This document shows, in pieces, positions 1 to 9,310 of a DNA stretch of 20,925 nucleotides (positions are counted from its first letter, which is position 1; each line of letters begins with the position of its first letter). Both the position numbers and the translations under genes were made by a program. The notes under the pieces are model-generated. The model searched no databases. It was not told the origin of the DNA and worked only from the letters and a program-made list of their open reading frames with translations. Source of the stretch: Pleurotus djamor (taxonomy: Eukaryota; Basidiomycota; Agaricomycetes; Agaricales; Pleurotaceae); the NCBI GenBank assembly GCA_029747585.1, contig JAPEVF010000787.1, forward strand, positions 1 to 20,925, written 5' to 3'.

Positions 1-2
1 TA

Positions 3-860
3 TCCTCGCTTCACATCCTCACTATAATCTCTCATCGACCCACGGACTCCCCGGATCCGAATAACGGACGCTCTGAGCAATTCATCCATGATTTATCTAC
101 CCTCCGGAATCTGGAGGTACTGAATCTTTCGAGTATCTGGCCTCCACCCTCTTTACGTACAGTGTGGAGTGCCATTGAAGGGATGGAAAGACTCGAGGTA
201 CTGCGAACCGAAGGATTAAACTGGTCCTTTGAATATTTCATCAAACTGGTCGAGGGCACAAAGCTTCGGAAACTGTCCATGACATCGCCGTATTCCACCT
301 ATTCAACTTACAATGTTCGCCCAACAAATCTGGATGAAATTGCCTTCCTTGGCACGCACGAGACCTCCTCAAGCTTCCCCACATTTTCGAGCAATGTTGA
401 AAGACTGGCACTTGAAAAGGAGGATGCCTCGTCGCTCGCGAGTCCCCTCTCGTCCGATTGGCTCGACGTCCATTTCCCTCATATCTGTCGCCTCGATGTT
501 TTCATACACGACTGGAGGGAACTGACCAACCTCAGGCTTTTCTCAATATTGCGTGTCACGCTCCCAGGTGGACTTACCCGCGTTGGGTTTGCTGTGACAA
601 GAAAACTCCAAGGCTCTCGTCACGATTACCTCGGGCTCAAAGACTTCTGTGGGGCAATCGCGAGGGGAGCTCCCCAAGTGCAGGAAATTCAAATCCTACA
701 CAAACAGACATGTGTTGACTTAGCTCGACGCCACCCTATGGTCCTTGAGAACATCATCGACGACCTTCGCCCAAGCCAGATAGCTCTCCTTGACTCTGAT
801 GGGAAAGCATTTCCGATTGCGACAGACGCGCGATCGGCACTTGCAGTTACGTGCCTTTGA
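3..860 (+). CDS. F-box/LRR-like protein, 3' part (start lies before the window)
   Basis: One frame is open from base 3 to a TGA at 858-860, about 285 codons, with no start needed inside the window, so this is the C-terminal part of a longer gene. The protein is leucine-rich with loose LRR spacing: segments reading LRNLEVLNLSSIW, MERLEVLRTEGLNW and LRKLSM occur in the first third, followed by a region alternating hydrophobic strands and polar loops. This is the look of the large F-box/LRR families of Agaricomycetes, which usually act as substrate adaptors of SCF ubiquitin ligases. No F-box is visible because the N-terminus is missing, so the family name is inference. I see no intron in this stretch. 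The coding may have ended early: another frame stays open from about 835 to 889, but nothing there is convincing. Confidence 0.5.
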   Translation, partial: SSLHILTIISHRPTDSPDPNNGRSEQFIHDLSTLRNLEVLNLSSIWPPPSLRTVWSAIEGMERLEVLRTEGLNWSFEYFIKLVEGTKLRKLSMTSPYSTYSTYNVRPTNLDEIAFLGTHETSSSFPTFSSNVERLALEKEDASSLASPLSSDWLDVHFPHICRLDVFIHDWRELTNLRLFSILRVTLPGGLTRVGFAVTRKLQGSRHDYLGLKDFCGAIARGAPQVQEIQILHKQTCVDLARRHPMVLENIIDDLRPSQIALLDSDGKAFPIATDARSALAVTCL

Positions 861-1440
861 CGAAAACCATCACTCTGAATCCCAAGGTTAGGCATATAGT
901 CCTTGAGGAGTCCGCGTGCCAACGCCTCGACCTTCTCATCTGGCCCACCTTCGAGTTGTCGCCGGATCTATGTACTAATTTGTAGATCCGCAATTTCTTC
1001 TCGCTCTAATCACATCAACGAATAAATCAATCCAACGAGGCTTGACGACGAGGTGCAACTCTGGCTCATACCTCCGCTGTGCCTGGCGTGTCTGCGCTCT
1101 AGACCTGGCAACACTCCCTCTCACTGAAAAATCTAATTTGAAGCTTGGCGTTTGCCCTCCTAGAGACCATTCCTACGTTGCGTCAAGCTCCTGGTAGCTC
1201 TCTTGACGCAGATTAGTGCTTGTGATCTGTGGCAGCATCCTTCTGCACGACTCTGCACGAGAGATCGTCAGCCTCCGAGTTGGATGTGGCCCCTTATTCA
1301 ACTCCTGTGAGAGTCAGGGTCCCAAGACTGGGCTGCCGACGCGACGCGTCTTGCATCGGCATGCCGCATACCCAGCGTCACGAATCCGAAACTGGTCTTC
1401 TCTTCCTCACACTCTCAAAACTTACACCAATCTCCAATTT
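861..1440. other. Intergenic stretch, 3' flank of the LRR gene and promoter of the dehydrogenase
   Basis: About 580 bp without a supportable gene. Open frames here are short and show no family features. The last 60 bases before the ATG at 1441 are pyrimidine-rich and C/A-rich (TCTTCCTCACACTCTC, then ACACCAATCTCC), which fits a fungal core promoter or 5' leader. I see no clear TATA box. Confidence 0.4.
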
Positions 1441-2735
1441 ATGTTGAACGACCTCAATGTTCCAGACTTACAAGGCAAGGTCGCTATTGTAACCGGTGCG
1501 AAGTACGACACTTTCGAATTCGTTGAACGGATTCATTGGGTTGACGCCATTTCAGCCGTGGAATGGGCTTCCAGCTAGCTCAACAACTCGCAATCTATGG
1601 GGCTAAGGTCTATCTTGCCGCTCGCTCCGAGGCAGCCGTGAACCAAGCCATTGAACGGATCGAGGTCGCCAATCCAAGTCTACAAGGCAAGAACATGCTG
1701 ATTTACTTGCACCTCGATCTATCCACGTTGAAGGGAACAAAGGAATCGGCAGAACGGTTCCTCCAACTGGAGAGTAAATTAGACATTCTGAGTGAGTTGC
1801 TTGACTGCCATCCGTTTCCCTGGCCACAACGTTGACTTCGTTTCACGCGCCCATTAGTTCACAATGCTGCTGTGTGCGTGGTTAGAAATACGCCAACCTA
1901 GTATATTCGGTTGATGCTTTGTTACTAAATAGCTTAGCCCATCCATTTGCAAAATCTTCTGAAGGCTTAGAAGACTCCATGGCAGTCAAGTACGTGCGTT
2001 TGCTGTTCTACACTCCGCAACTCATGGGGGTTCAGTCATTTTGGACCTTTTGTATTCACCCAAGTCTTATTCGATCTCCTCGTCTCGTCTGCGAAAGATG
2101 CAGATGTCCGGGTGATTTCTGTGAGTTTTGGACTTCAAGATGTTCAATGAACGGATACACTTATTGGAAGTGGCAGGTCGCTTCATTCATGCACTCACGA
2201 GCTCCAAAAGGCGGGATGCTTTCAACCTTGGACGAAATCAACGATCCCCTGGCTTCGCCATGCTCGCAAGATGGCATGACCGCTAACAGCAAGCGATATA
2301 GTGTGTCTTGAATTGCTTTCTTTGGGCCGTTTTGACAGTCTAAAAGGTCGCTCCAAACTCGCCAACATTCTGTTTGCCAAAGAGCTTCAACGAAAGTTCA
2401 AGGAAGCTGGGTCCACCGCGCTATCCATCGCCATAAACCCCGGAGGCGTCGCTACTGAGGGTGTCATGGACCAAATGGATACGCTCCCCATCATCGGAGG
2501 CTTAGCCAAGTATGCCGTTGGCAGGTTTGCGAAGTCGCCACTCGATGGAGCACGTACCGCGTTGTGGGCCGCCACCTCTCCGAAGGTCCGAACTGAGCCA
2601 GACGTTTACGGTGGCGCGTATCTGGTCCCTTACGATAGGTTAGAGACGCCCAGCAAGGACGCTTGTGACGATTCCCTGGCGAAGGTGCTTTGGGGCTTGT
2701 CGGAGCAAGTCTCGAAGGATATTTTGACACAATGA
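1441..2735 (+). CDS. Short-chain dehydrogenase/reductase (SDR), 7 exons
   Basis: Exons: 1441-1502, 1556-1791, 1858-1873, 1933-1989, 2036-2120, 2177-2300, 2347-2735; they sum to 969 nt, 322 residues. The N-terminus LQGKVAIVTGANRGMG (about residues 10-25) is the classical SDR nucleotide-binding motif TGxxxGxG, formed only after removing the first intron. A HNAA motif at about 101-104 takes the place of NNAG. VNHFGPFVFTQVLF follows. The catalytic YxxxK is Y193-SRS-K197, created by the last splice junction. Ser155 in VASFMH is the likely active-site serine. The family reduces or oxidises alcohol/carbonyl groups with NAD(P)H. The closest style is the WWOX/retinol-dehydrogenase-like fungal SDRs, but the substrate cannot be told. 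No signal peptide or membrane segment is obvious. The stop is 75 bp from the stop of the convergent ALDH. Start choice: the only ATG directly before the Rossmann motif. Confidence 0.88.
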
Positions 2736-2810
2736 ATATACACCAAATGTTTCTTCTGGATATAAATACAAACATAATACGGGCATGATATCGTACCCTT
2801 ATTCCCTTTA

Positions 2811-5080
2811 TCACAATCTTACAGAAAGGTTCACATGAACGGCCTTGACTTGCGTATATCTGATTCAGGGGACAGTAAGCAAATCCGAAACCAGTCTGAA
2901 GAAGGATGTACTAACGTCGATAGAGCGTATTCTCCCATCTCGCGACCGATTCCAGATTGTTTATACCCTCCGAATGGCACTGCGACGTCACCGGCGCCGT
3001 AACAGTTGACCTGATGCACGATACAGGTCAGTGGAGATGACCGAGATCGAGTGGAATTAAAGCTTACCCAAGCGGTACCGGCTTCCAATGCATGAGCTAC
3101 GCGTATAGCACGGCTGCCGTTCTCAGTAAACACCGCACAAGCCAAGCCATACACAGTGTCGTTCGCCATTTCGATGACCTCGTCCTCAGTCTTGAATTTG
3201 ATTATCGCAGCCACTGGACCGAAGATCTCTTCTTGAACGATCTTCATGTCCTTGTTGCAGTCGGTGAATATAGTGGGTTCGATGAAATACCCCTCTGATC
3301 CGATTCGTCCGCCACCAACGAGGAGGTTCGCTCCATCTGTCTTCCCAGCCGTGACATAACCCATAACGCGCTAACGAAGATATCGGCTGTAAGCACATGA
3401 AGGCCATGATTCTGAATATAGGAGGGGTCGTACGTCAAACTGAGTGGAAGATACTTGCGGCCCATGAGTAGTCTGTGCGCCGAATGGATCTCCAGCAGCT
3501 GAAGCAAGACCTTTGGCGACAGCTGCGAAGGCTTCAATGAACTTGGGATAAATCCCTTCCTGGACGAAGATGCGAGATCCGGCTATACAGACTTGACCTG
3601 GAGGAAGCAGTCAGATTAGAAGGCGGAGGGGATCACACGTGGACGTGCCCATATTGTAGCTGGTCAGCAGGATAGTTAGACAACTGCTCGAAGCATGCGT
3701 TGAGGTTGGTTTACTCACAAAATACCCATCGCAGCCCATTTAACGGCTTGCTCTAGGTCTGCATCATCGAAAATGATGTTCGGGCTCTTGCCACCAAGTT
3801 CAAGGGTGACAACCTTCAAATTCGTTCTCGAAGCCGCCTCCATGATCTTACGACCAACCAACGTAGAACCAGTGAACGCGACTTTCGCGATGTTAGGGTG
3901 TTCGCTAATGGCTTGACCAGCTGTGTGACCTGTTGCGATAGCTATCAGACATCCAGCGACTTGGCGTATATGAGCGTTGGCACTGACCAAGTCCCACGAC
4001 GATATTGACTACACCAGGGGGGACCCCTGCTTCATTCAGGAAACTCGCGAACTTGAGCGCTGTCAAAGGAGTAACCTCAGAAGGCTTGAGTACGACCGTA
4101 TTTCCTGTTGCCAAGGCTGGAGCAATCTTCCAAGCCAGCATGAGGACTACACGGGCGAACGAACCAAAAACTTTTGAGAAAATCCAGAATACGCATGAGA
4201 CGTAACTCCTTACTTGGGAAGTTCCATGGAACGATTTGGCCCTGTGGCAGCCAAAGCGTGAGCCCATACATGATTGACCCAAATAATCGAAAGAAAGAAC
4301 AACAACTTACGCAAACGCCGTAAGGCTCGTGCCTGGTGTACGCCATTTTCGATTCATTGGTCTACGAGGGGGAATAATGTCAATTTCCGTGTACAATTGT
4401 GCGGATGCTTGCTAGCGGCGTAGGCTCACCTCCAAAGTTTTACCCTGTACCTTATCGGCCCAGCCAGCATAGTAGCGGAAGGTTCGAACGGCACCTGCGA
4501 TGTCTCCCTTCGCATACTTGTATAACTTGCCTTTGTCGGCGCGATCTTGGTCAGAACCAACGCGAGAAGCAAGCTGCATGGCTCTTACCAACGTTCAGGG
4601 TCTCAAGTGCGGCGAGTTCGTCAGTGTTCGCTTCAATGATGTTGGCCAACTTGTTTAGGATTAATCCTCGAGCACTTCCGGGTACCTTGAGTCCCCAAGC
4701 AGTCTTGTATGCCTATCATGACCTCAGGAGGGTGCAAACTTTTCGAAGAACGCATCAACAGTACCTTCTTTGCAGCAGCGACCGCGGCATCGACATCCTT
4801 TGACGTTCCGCTCGCGACAGGCGTTATAACGCTCCCGTTTGCTACATGATAGAATGAATGTCACGTCGAGTGGATTGGCACAGACGAACGCACAGGGATT
4901 GATGACGCTGTAGAAAATTGGTGATCGGAATTGAGTGACATATCATGATCAGAGGACGCACTCAATCGAGCCCCCATCAACTGGATCGACGAACTTTCCG
5001 TCGATAAACAGTCCTGTATTTACGGAGACACTCCCTTTGTAGGTTGGCGTATCGAGGTCAAGGGTGAAGGTGGTGGGCAT
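2811..5080 (-). CDS. Aldehyde dehydrogenase, paralog A (14 exons, 501 aa)
   Basis: NAD(P)+-dependent oxidation of aldehydes to acids (ALDH superfamily, ALDH1/2-like). Exons from 5' to 3': 4962-5080, 4894-4907, 4765-4841, 4589-4712, 4430-4530, 4311-4361, 4214-4241, 3988-4146, 3719-3929, 3649-3659, 3434-3597, 3068-3370, 2916-3010, 2811-2859; total 1506 nt. Visible residues match the human ALDH2 numbering: Asn169 in PWNFP, Lys192 in VVLKPSE, FTGST at 243-247, Glu268 in LELGGK, catalytic Cys302 in GQVCIAGSR, then EEIFGPV and [19 protein letters not shown]. The start is the ATG in gccaccATG, the expected N-terminus for the family. The 11-nt exon 3649-3659 is followed by a GC donor (GCACGT). The C-terminus ends VHVNLSVRL. 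No transit peptide is obvious, so it is probably cytosolic or, given the -VRL end, possibly peroxisomal. Confidence 0.93.
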
Positions 5081-5126
5081 GGTGGCTGGTGATTGTTGAA
5101 ATAATCGGACTAGTACTATGTACCCC

Positions 5127-5134
5127 ATATTTAA
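5127..5134 (-). promoter_or_regulatory. TATA-like element of ALDH paralog A
   Basis: TTAAATAT on the minus strand about 50 bp before the ATG at 5080, within the 233-bp gap between the two ALDH genes. The spacing is close to that of the TATA element of paralog B. The start itself has a strong initiation context (gccaccATG). Promoter function is inferred from sequence and position only. Confidence 0.4.
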
Positions 5135-5313
5135 GGGACGAGGTAAGTCAGGGAAGCGGGGTAGGTAAACCGAGACAGCCGGTCGTGGATCAGTTGATCA
5201 GGAGAGCCCTGAGGTTTCCCCTGAAAGTCCGCGACGGAGGGTTTATTCGGCAATGAAATGGTATATTGGTACAAAGGAAAGTGCTTCAATATGTCTTACT
5301 TGAGCTACTGGTA

Positions 5314-7553
5314 TCAGAGCCTAGTACCGATATTAACATGCACTGCTTTGACCTCGGTATACCTGAAGGCCAAGTTTTTGAGGTCAGGAAACAGCAAGAT
5401 CAGGATAGACTTACGTGGTCAGAGCATATTCTCCAAGCTCACGCCCGATACCAGATTGTTTGTATCCACCGAAAGGCACGTTAGGCTTGACAGTATTGTA
5501 GCAATTGATCTGTAAGGGTAATCATCAGGAGCAGATGCGGATATGGGTTGGTCACCACTTACGAAAGCACTTCCAGCTTCAAGGGCATGAATAACTCGTA
5601 ATCCCTTGCTACCGTTTTCCGTAAACACGGCACATGCAAGGCCGTAGGTTGTATCATTGGCCATCTCAATGACTTCCTCCTCAGTTTTGAATTTGATGAT
5701 CGCAGCAACGGGACCAAAGATCTCCTCCTTGACGATCTTCATCTCAGGTTTGCAATCTGTGAAGATTGTCGGTTTGACGAAGTAGCCTTCGTCACCGTGT
5801 TTCTCTCCGCCGACAAGAACGTTGGCTCCGGCTTGCTTTCCATCTTGGATGTATCCCATGACGCGCTGACGGGTATGTGCTTATGAGTCGCCGAGGTCAG
5901 GGAGTATCAGGTGGTCGCTGCTTACATCAAACTGAGTTTGTGAGACTTGAGGACCGTGCTTGCTTGAGGTTTGGAAGGGATCGCCGATGGCTGATCCGAG
6001 GGATTGGGCAGCCTTGGAGAAAGCTTCGACAAACTTAGGGTAGATGCCCTCTTGGACAAAGATACGTGACCCGGCTGAGCACATTTGACCTAGATGTATC
6101 GTGAGTCGGCTTGAAGCAATCTTCACAAGTGCGAAACGCATACCCATGTTTGAGCTAGGGATAGCATGTTAGAGAGAATCACCACTGATTTAGAAGAAGA
6201 CTCACAAAATCCCGGAAGCAGCCCATTTGACTGCCTGGTCCAGGTCTGCATCATCGAAAATGATGTTAGGACTCTTCCCTCCGAGTTCCAAAGAGACAGC
6301 TTTTAAGTTGGACCTTGCCGCAGCTTCCATAACCTTCCTACCGACCAAAGTAGAGCCAGTAAAGGCAACCTTGTCGATGCCAAGGTGCTCACTGATGGCT
6401 GTTCCAGCTTGGCTACCTTGAAACGTTAAGGTATTTGGTCAGTTATGTGGTTCTTTCCTAAGCGCATCAAACATAAGACTGACCGAAGCCAGGGAGGATG
6501 TTTACTACACCAGGAGGGACACCAGCCTCATTGAGGAAGTCGGCGAACTTCAGCGCAGTGAGAGGAGTGATCTCTGAAGGCTTGAGCACGACCGTATTTC
6601 CGGTAGCAAGAGCTGGTCCGATTTTCCAGGAGAGCATGCTAACTGCAAAATTAAGGATCAGGGATCGAGCGTGGTTGTCAGTGTATTAAGTGAGAGCAAC
6701 TAACATGGGAAGTTCCATGGAATTATTTGACCCTTTAGAAGCGTGATGAGCCTCAGTCGGATGTGGTCAGAGGTCGAGATAACTTACGCAGACACCGTAT
6801 GGTTCGTGACGAGTATAGTTGAGTTCGTTCTCGGAAGTCTAAGATAGAATGAGGCAAGGAAACATCACGACAACACAAATACGCACTTCAATCACTTTCC
6901 CATGGATTTTATCTGCCCACCCTGCATAATACCTGAAGATATCTGCGCTCCCAAGGATGTCACTGCGTTTAGCGATGGAAAACATCTTCCCTGAAGTAAG
7001 TTACGTCATTTAGCTGGAAAGATTCAACTATACCCGGGTACCGAGATGTTACCTGTGTCTAGTGATTCCAGAGCAGCCAGCTCGTCGGCATGCTTCTCGA
7101 TGAGCTGCGTGAGGTTCATGAGAATGCGACCTCGAGTTTTTCCAGGGGTTTTGGTTCCCCAAACGGTTTTGAATGCCTATGGGGGTACACAAAGATAAGC
7201 AAATCAGCTGATTAGACGTTATCAAAGATTTCACGTACTTTCCTCGCACTGGCGACGGCGAGGTCGACATCCTTCGCAGTTGCGGCGCCCACTTTGGTGA
7301 TGACCTTCCCATTTGCTAACAGAATTTATCAGCCTCGATCTTTCTTCGTCATGGCAGTGTCTCACCTGGATTTACCACTCTGTACGAAGTGGAGATTATA
7401 TTAGCGTAGCGCGCTTCACGAGAAGATGGTCCCGTACTCGATAAAGCCTCCTTCAACGGGATCTACCCATTTTCCATCGATGAATAGGCCAGTGTGAATC
7501 GTAGCGGTGCCTTTATACGCAGGCGTGTCGAATTGGTGTTCGTAGGTGGACAT
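5314..7553 (-). CDS. Aldehyde dehydrogenase, paralog B (14 exons, 501 aa)
   Basis: Same enzyme family as the neighbour downstream. Exons from 5' to 3': 7438-7553, 7366-7379, 7239-7315, 7053-7176, 6887-6990, 6788-6838, 6705-6732, 6484-6642, 6206-6416, 6144-6154, 5926-6089, 5563-5865, 5415-5509, 5314-5362; total 1506 nt. Twelve of 14 exon lengths are identical to paralog A; exon 1 is 3 nt shorter and exon 5 is 3 nt longer. The protein starts [15 protein letters not shown] and carries [27 protein letters not shown] with Glu268, catalytic Cys302 in GQMCSAGSR, and [17 protein letters not shown]. It ends VHVNIGTRL. All introns seen are GT-AG, including the one after the 11-nt exon. The two genes are a tandem duplication in the same orientation, each with its own promoter, so co-transcription is not suggested. 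Confidence 0.94.
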
Positions 7554-7904
7554 TGTGAGGGAAAGGGAGGGAGAGACAGATATCTTGGGATTCCGTAACA
7601 ACCTTTTTATAAGTTAGTCTAAACCTCTCGAAGGCTGATGAATAATGGAACGTCTGCTGTGGGTTAGGCTTACCCCTTCGGTACGATAAATGACTCAGGC
7701 ACTCGCGTGGCGACCGTCGACGTTGTACTTCGTCCATATGGACATGAGAAGACCAGGGAATGACCATAACAGGCTCACGTATATTCCCTAGGTAGAGATA
7801 AAGATACGTAAATACGCTCTGGATCAAATATTTGTGAAGACGGGGTGAACGCTCAAACACTCTTCATCGATGGATTATGGTCGAGAAGTCTGCTCGTTCC
7901 CATG
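7554..7904. other. Intergenic region, promoter of ALDH paralog B and 3' flank of the isomerase gene
   Basis: 351 bp without a supportable gene. The ALDH-B side carries a TATA box and a long pyrimidine run just before the ATG. The ECH1-side 3' flank shows nothing I can name. The open frames here are chance. Confidence 0.45.
7604..7611 (-). promoter_or_regulatory. TATA box of ALDH paralog B
   Basis: TATAAAAA on the minus strand, about 51 bp before the ATG at 7553. It is followed by a pure CT-rich leader (CTCTCCCTCCCTTTCCCTC) and an ACA just before ATG. A TATA box plus CT-rich tract near the start is typical of well-expressed fungal genes. Confidence 0.55.
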
Positions 7905-9058
7905 TTAGAGTTTAGGGGAAACCTTGCGCAAGGGCTGGTAGTTAGGCTGTTTCTTGGCTCGGACCGCTGCGATACTATCCGGCGTGTCCTGCACGCTTGT
8001 CAGCTAAGCCGGAGAAGGCGAGAAGGTTGGTACTAACCCTCGCCTGGAGGCCTGCGGAATTCCAAGTAGCAGTGTATGCAAGGCTTTGCGCAACGCTGCA
8101 GGAGGGAATGCGGTAATAAGCAGGCTGACTAGAGAAAGTTGCAAGAGAAAAAACGCACGAGTGATCCCTCGAGTGCAAAAGGAGATGCTTCGTTCCTACA
8201 ACTGCTACGGGGCTCTTCGAGGCAATCAGCTTGGCGAGGTTCAAAGCAGCCGCAACCACCTCATCCTTGCTGCCTTCCACAATGCGGGATAAGAGGCCGA
8301 GCTTCTCCGCTTCCATAGCAGAGAAGTTTCGACCAGAAAAAGCTAACTCTCGTACGAGAGATTCATTTCCGGTGACTTTCGGTATCGTGGAGAGAGTACC
8401 GATGTCTGCTGCGAGCCCCACATCAACTTCCTGTCGCGAGAAAGTAAAGGGAGTAGCTGAGTAAGTGAGAGAGAAAGGTAGCACGAGGAGTTCTCTCGCA
8501 CCTTTATGGCAAAAGTCGCGTTCGAAGAAGCAAATCGGATATCGCAATAGCCTATAATATCGATCCCCAGCCCGAGAGCCAACCCATGCACCGCAACGAT
8601 GACCGGGACCGGGCAGCGTTCCGGGGCACCTATTGCATGCTGGAATTCGAGAATGTGCTCTCTGAGTTCGAGAGCGCGACGGGCAGGGTCGACCGAGTCG
8701 TTTGAATTCAATGTAGAAGTCGCGTTCAAGTCCAGCCCAGCGGTGAAAAGTTTAGGATTGGCAGACGCCAATACGACCGCCCGAACGTCTGAGCCTTCCC
8801 GCGAAATCCGCTCGAAGACTTGACTATACTGAGTCCAGAAGCTAATCACATATTTCAATGTTAATAGAGGGACGTTGGGAATATGGAACGCAGCATACTC
8901 GGTATTGAAAGCATTGACAGGTGGTCTATTAGGGTAAGGAGCTCGTTAGGGCTATTGGCCGAAGAAAGTCAAGAAAATACTCCCCTGGCAAGCTCGACTA
9001 AGAGAACGTGGGGTGCCGGCTCGCTCACTTTAATCCATTTCGTCGAGAATTGGGACAT
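7905..9058 (-). CDS. Delta(3,5)-delta(2,4)-dienoyl-CoA isomerase (enoyl-CoA hydratase/isomerase family)
   Basis: Exons from 5' to 3': 8981-9058, 8899-8925, 8502-8841, 8159-8430, 8038-8095, 7905-7988; sum 859 nt, one base too many, so about 285 residues if that base is resolved. The protein begins MSQFSTKWIKVSEPAPHVLL, then PPVNAFNT, the CoA/oxyanion segment FTAGLDL and HGLALGLGIDII. The ECH1 signature KEVDVGLAADIGTL gives the acidic triad Asp129, Glu149, Asp157 (numbering after the one-base correction) with the 20 and 8 residue spacings of rat ECH1 (Asp176, Glu196, Asp204). The enzyme moves double bonds in 3,5-dienoyl-CoA during beta-oxidation of unsaturated fatty acids. It ends VSPKL, a possible weak peroxisomal signal (PKL). 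The conflict lies at the exon 1 donor: GTATTT at 8980 is one base out of phase, next to a run of four G. Confidence 0.85.
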
Positions 9059-9310
9059 GATACAACGATATTTGATTTGAGGGCCGCGAGGAGCTTCAAG
9101 CTCAAGCTTTAAGTTAAGTAGTAGTGGTCGGACCGGCTACGATCTCACCGAGCCGGAGGATACCCCTGAAACTGCTATGAACGAGATAGCAAGGATGTGG
9201 ATACATGATACGTAGAACAGATACAGATTATACTGGTACTGTGCACAAATGATATCTAAAAACACATATGAGTGTAAGTATACGCAGGAACACCGTTTTA
9301 TGCGGGCAGA

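Noticed and set aside
835..889. Out-of-frame extension of the LRR-like gene (RHLQLRAFDENHHSES)
   Set aside because: Too short and without a family match to claim a frameshift.
3905..4346. Separate short ALDH-like open frames
   Set aside because: They are single exons of ALDH paralog A extended into introns; all join in phase.
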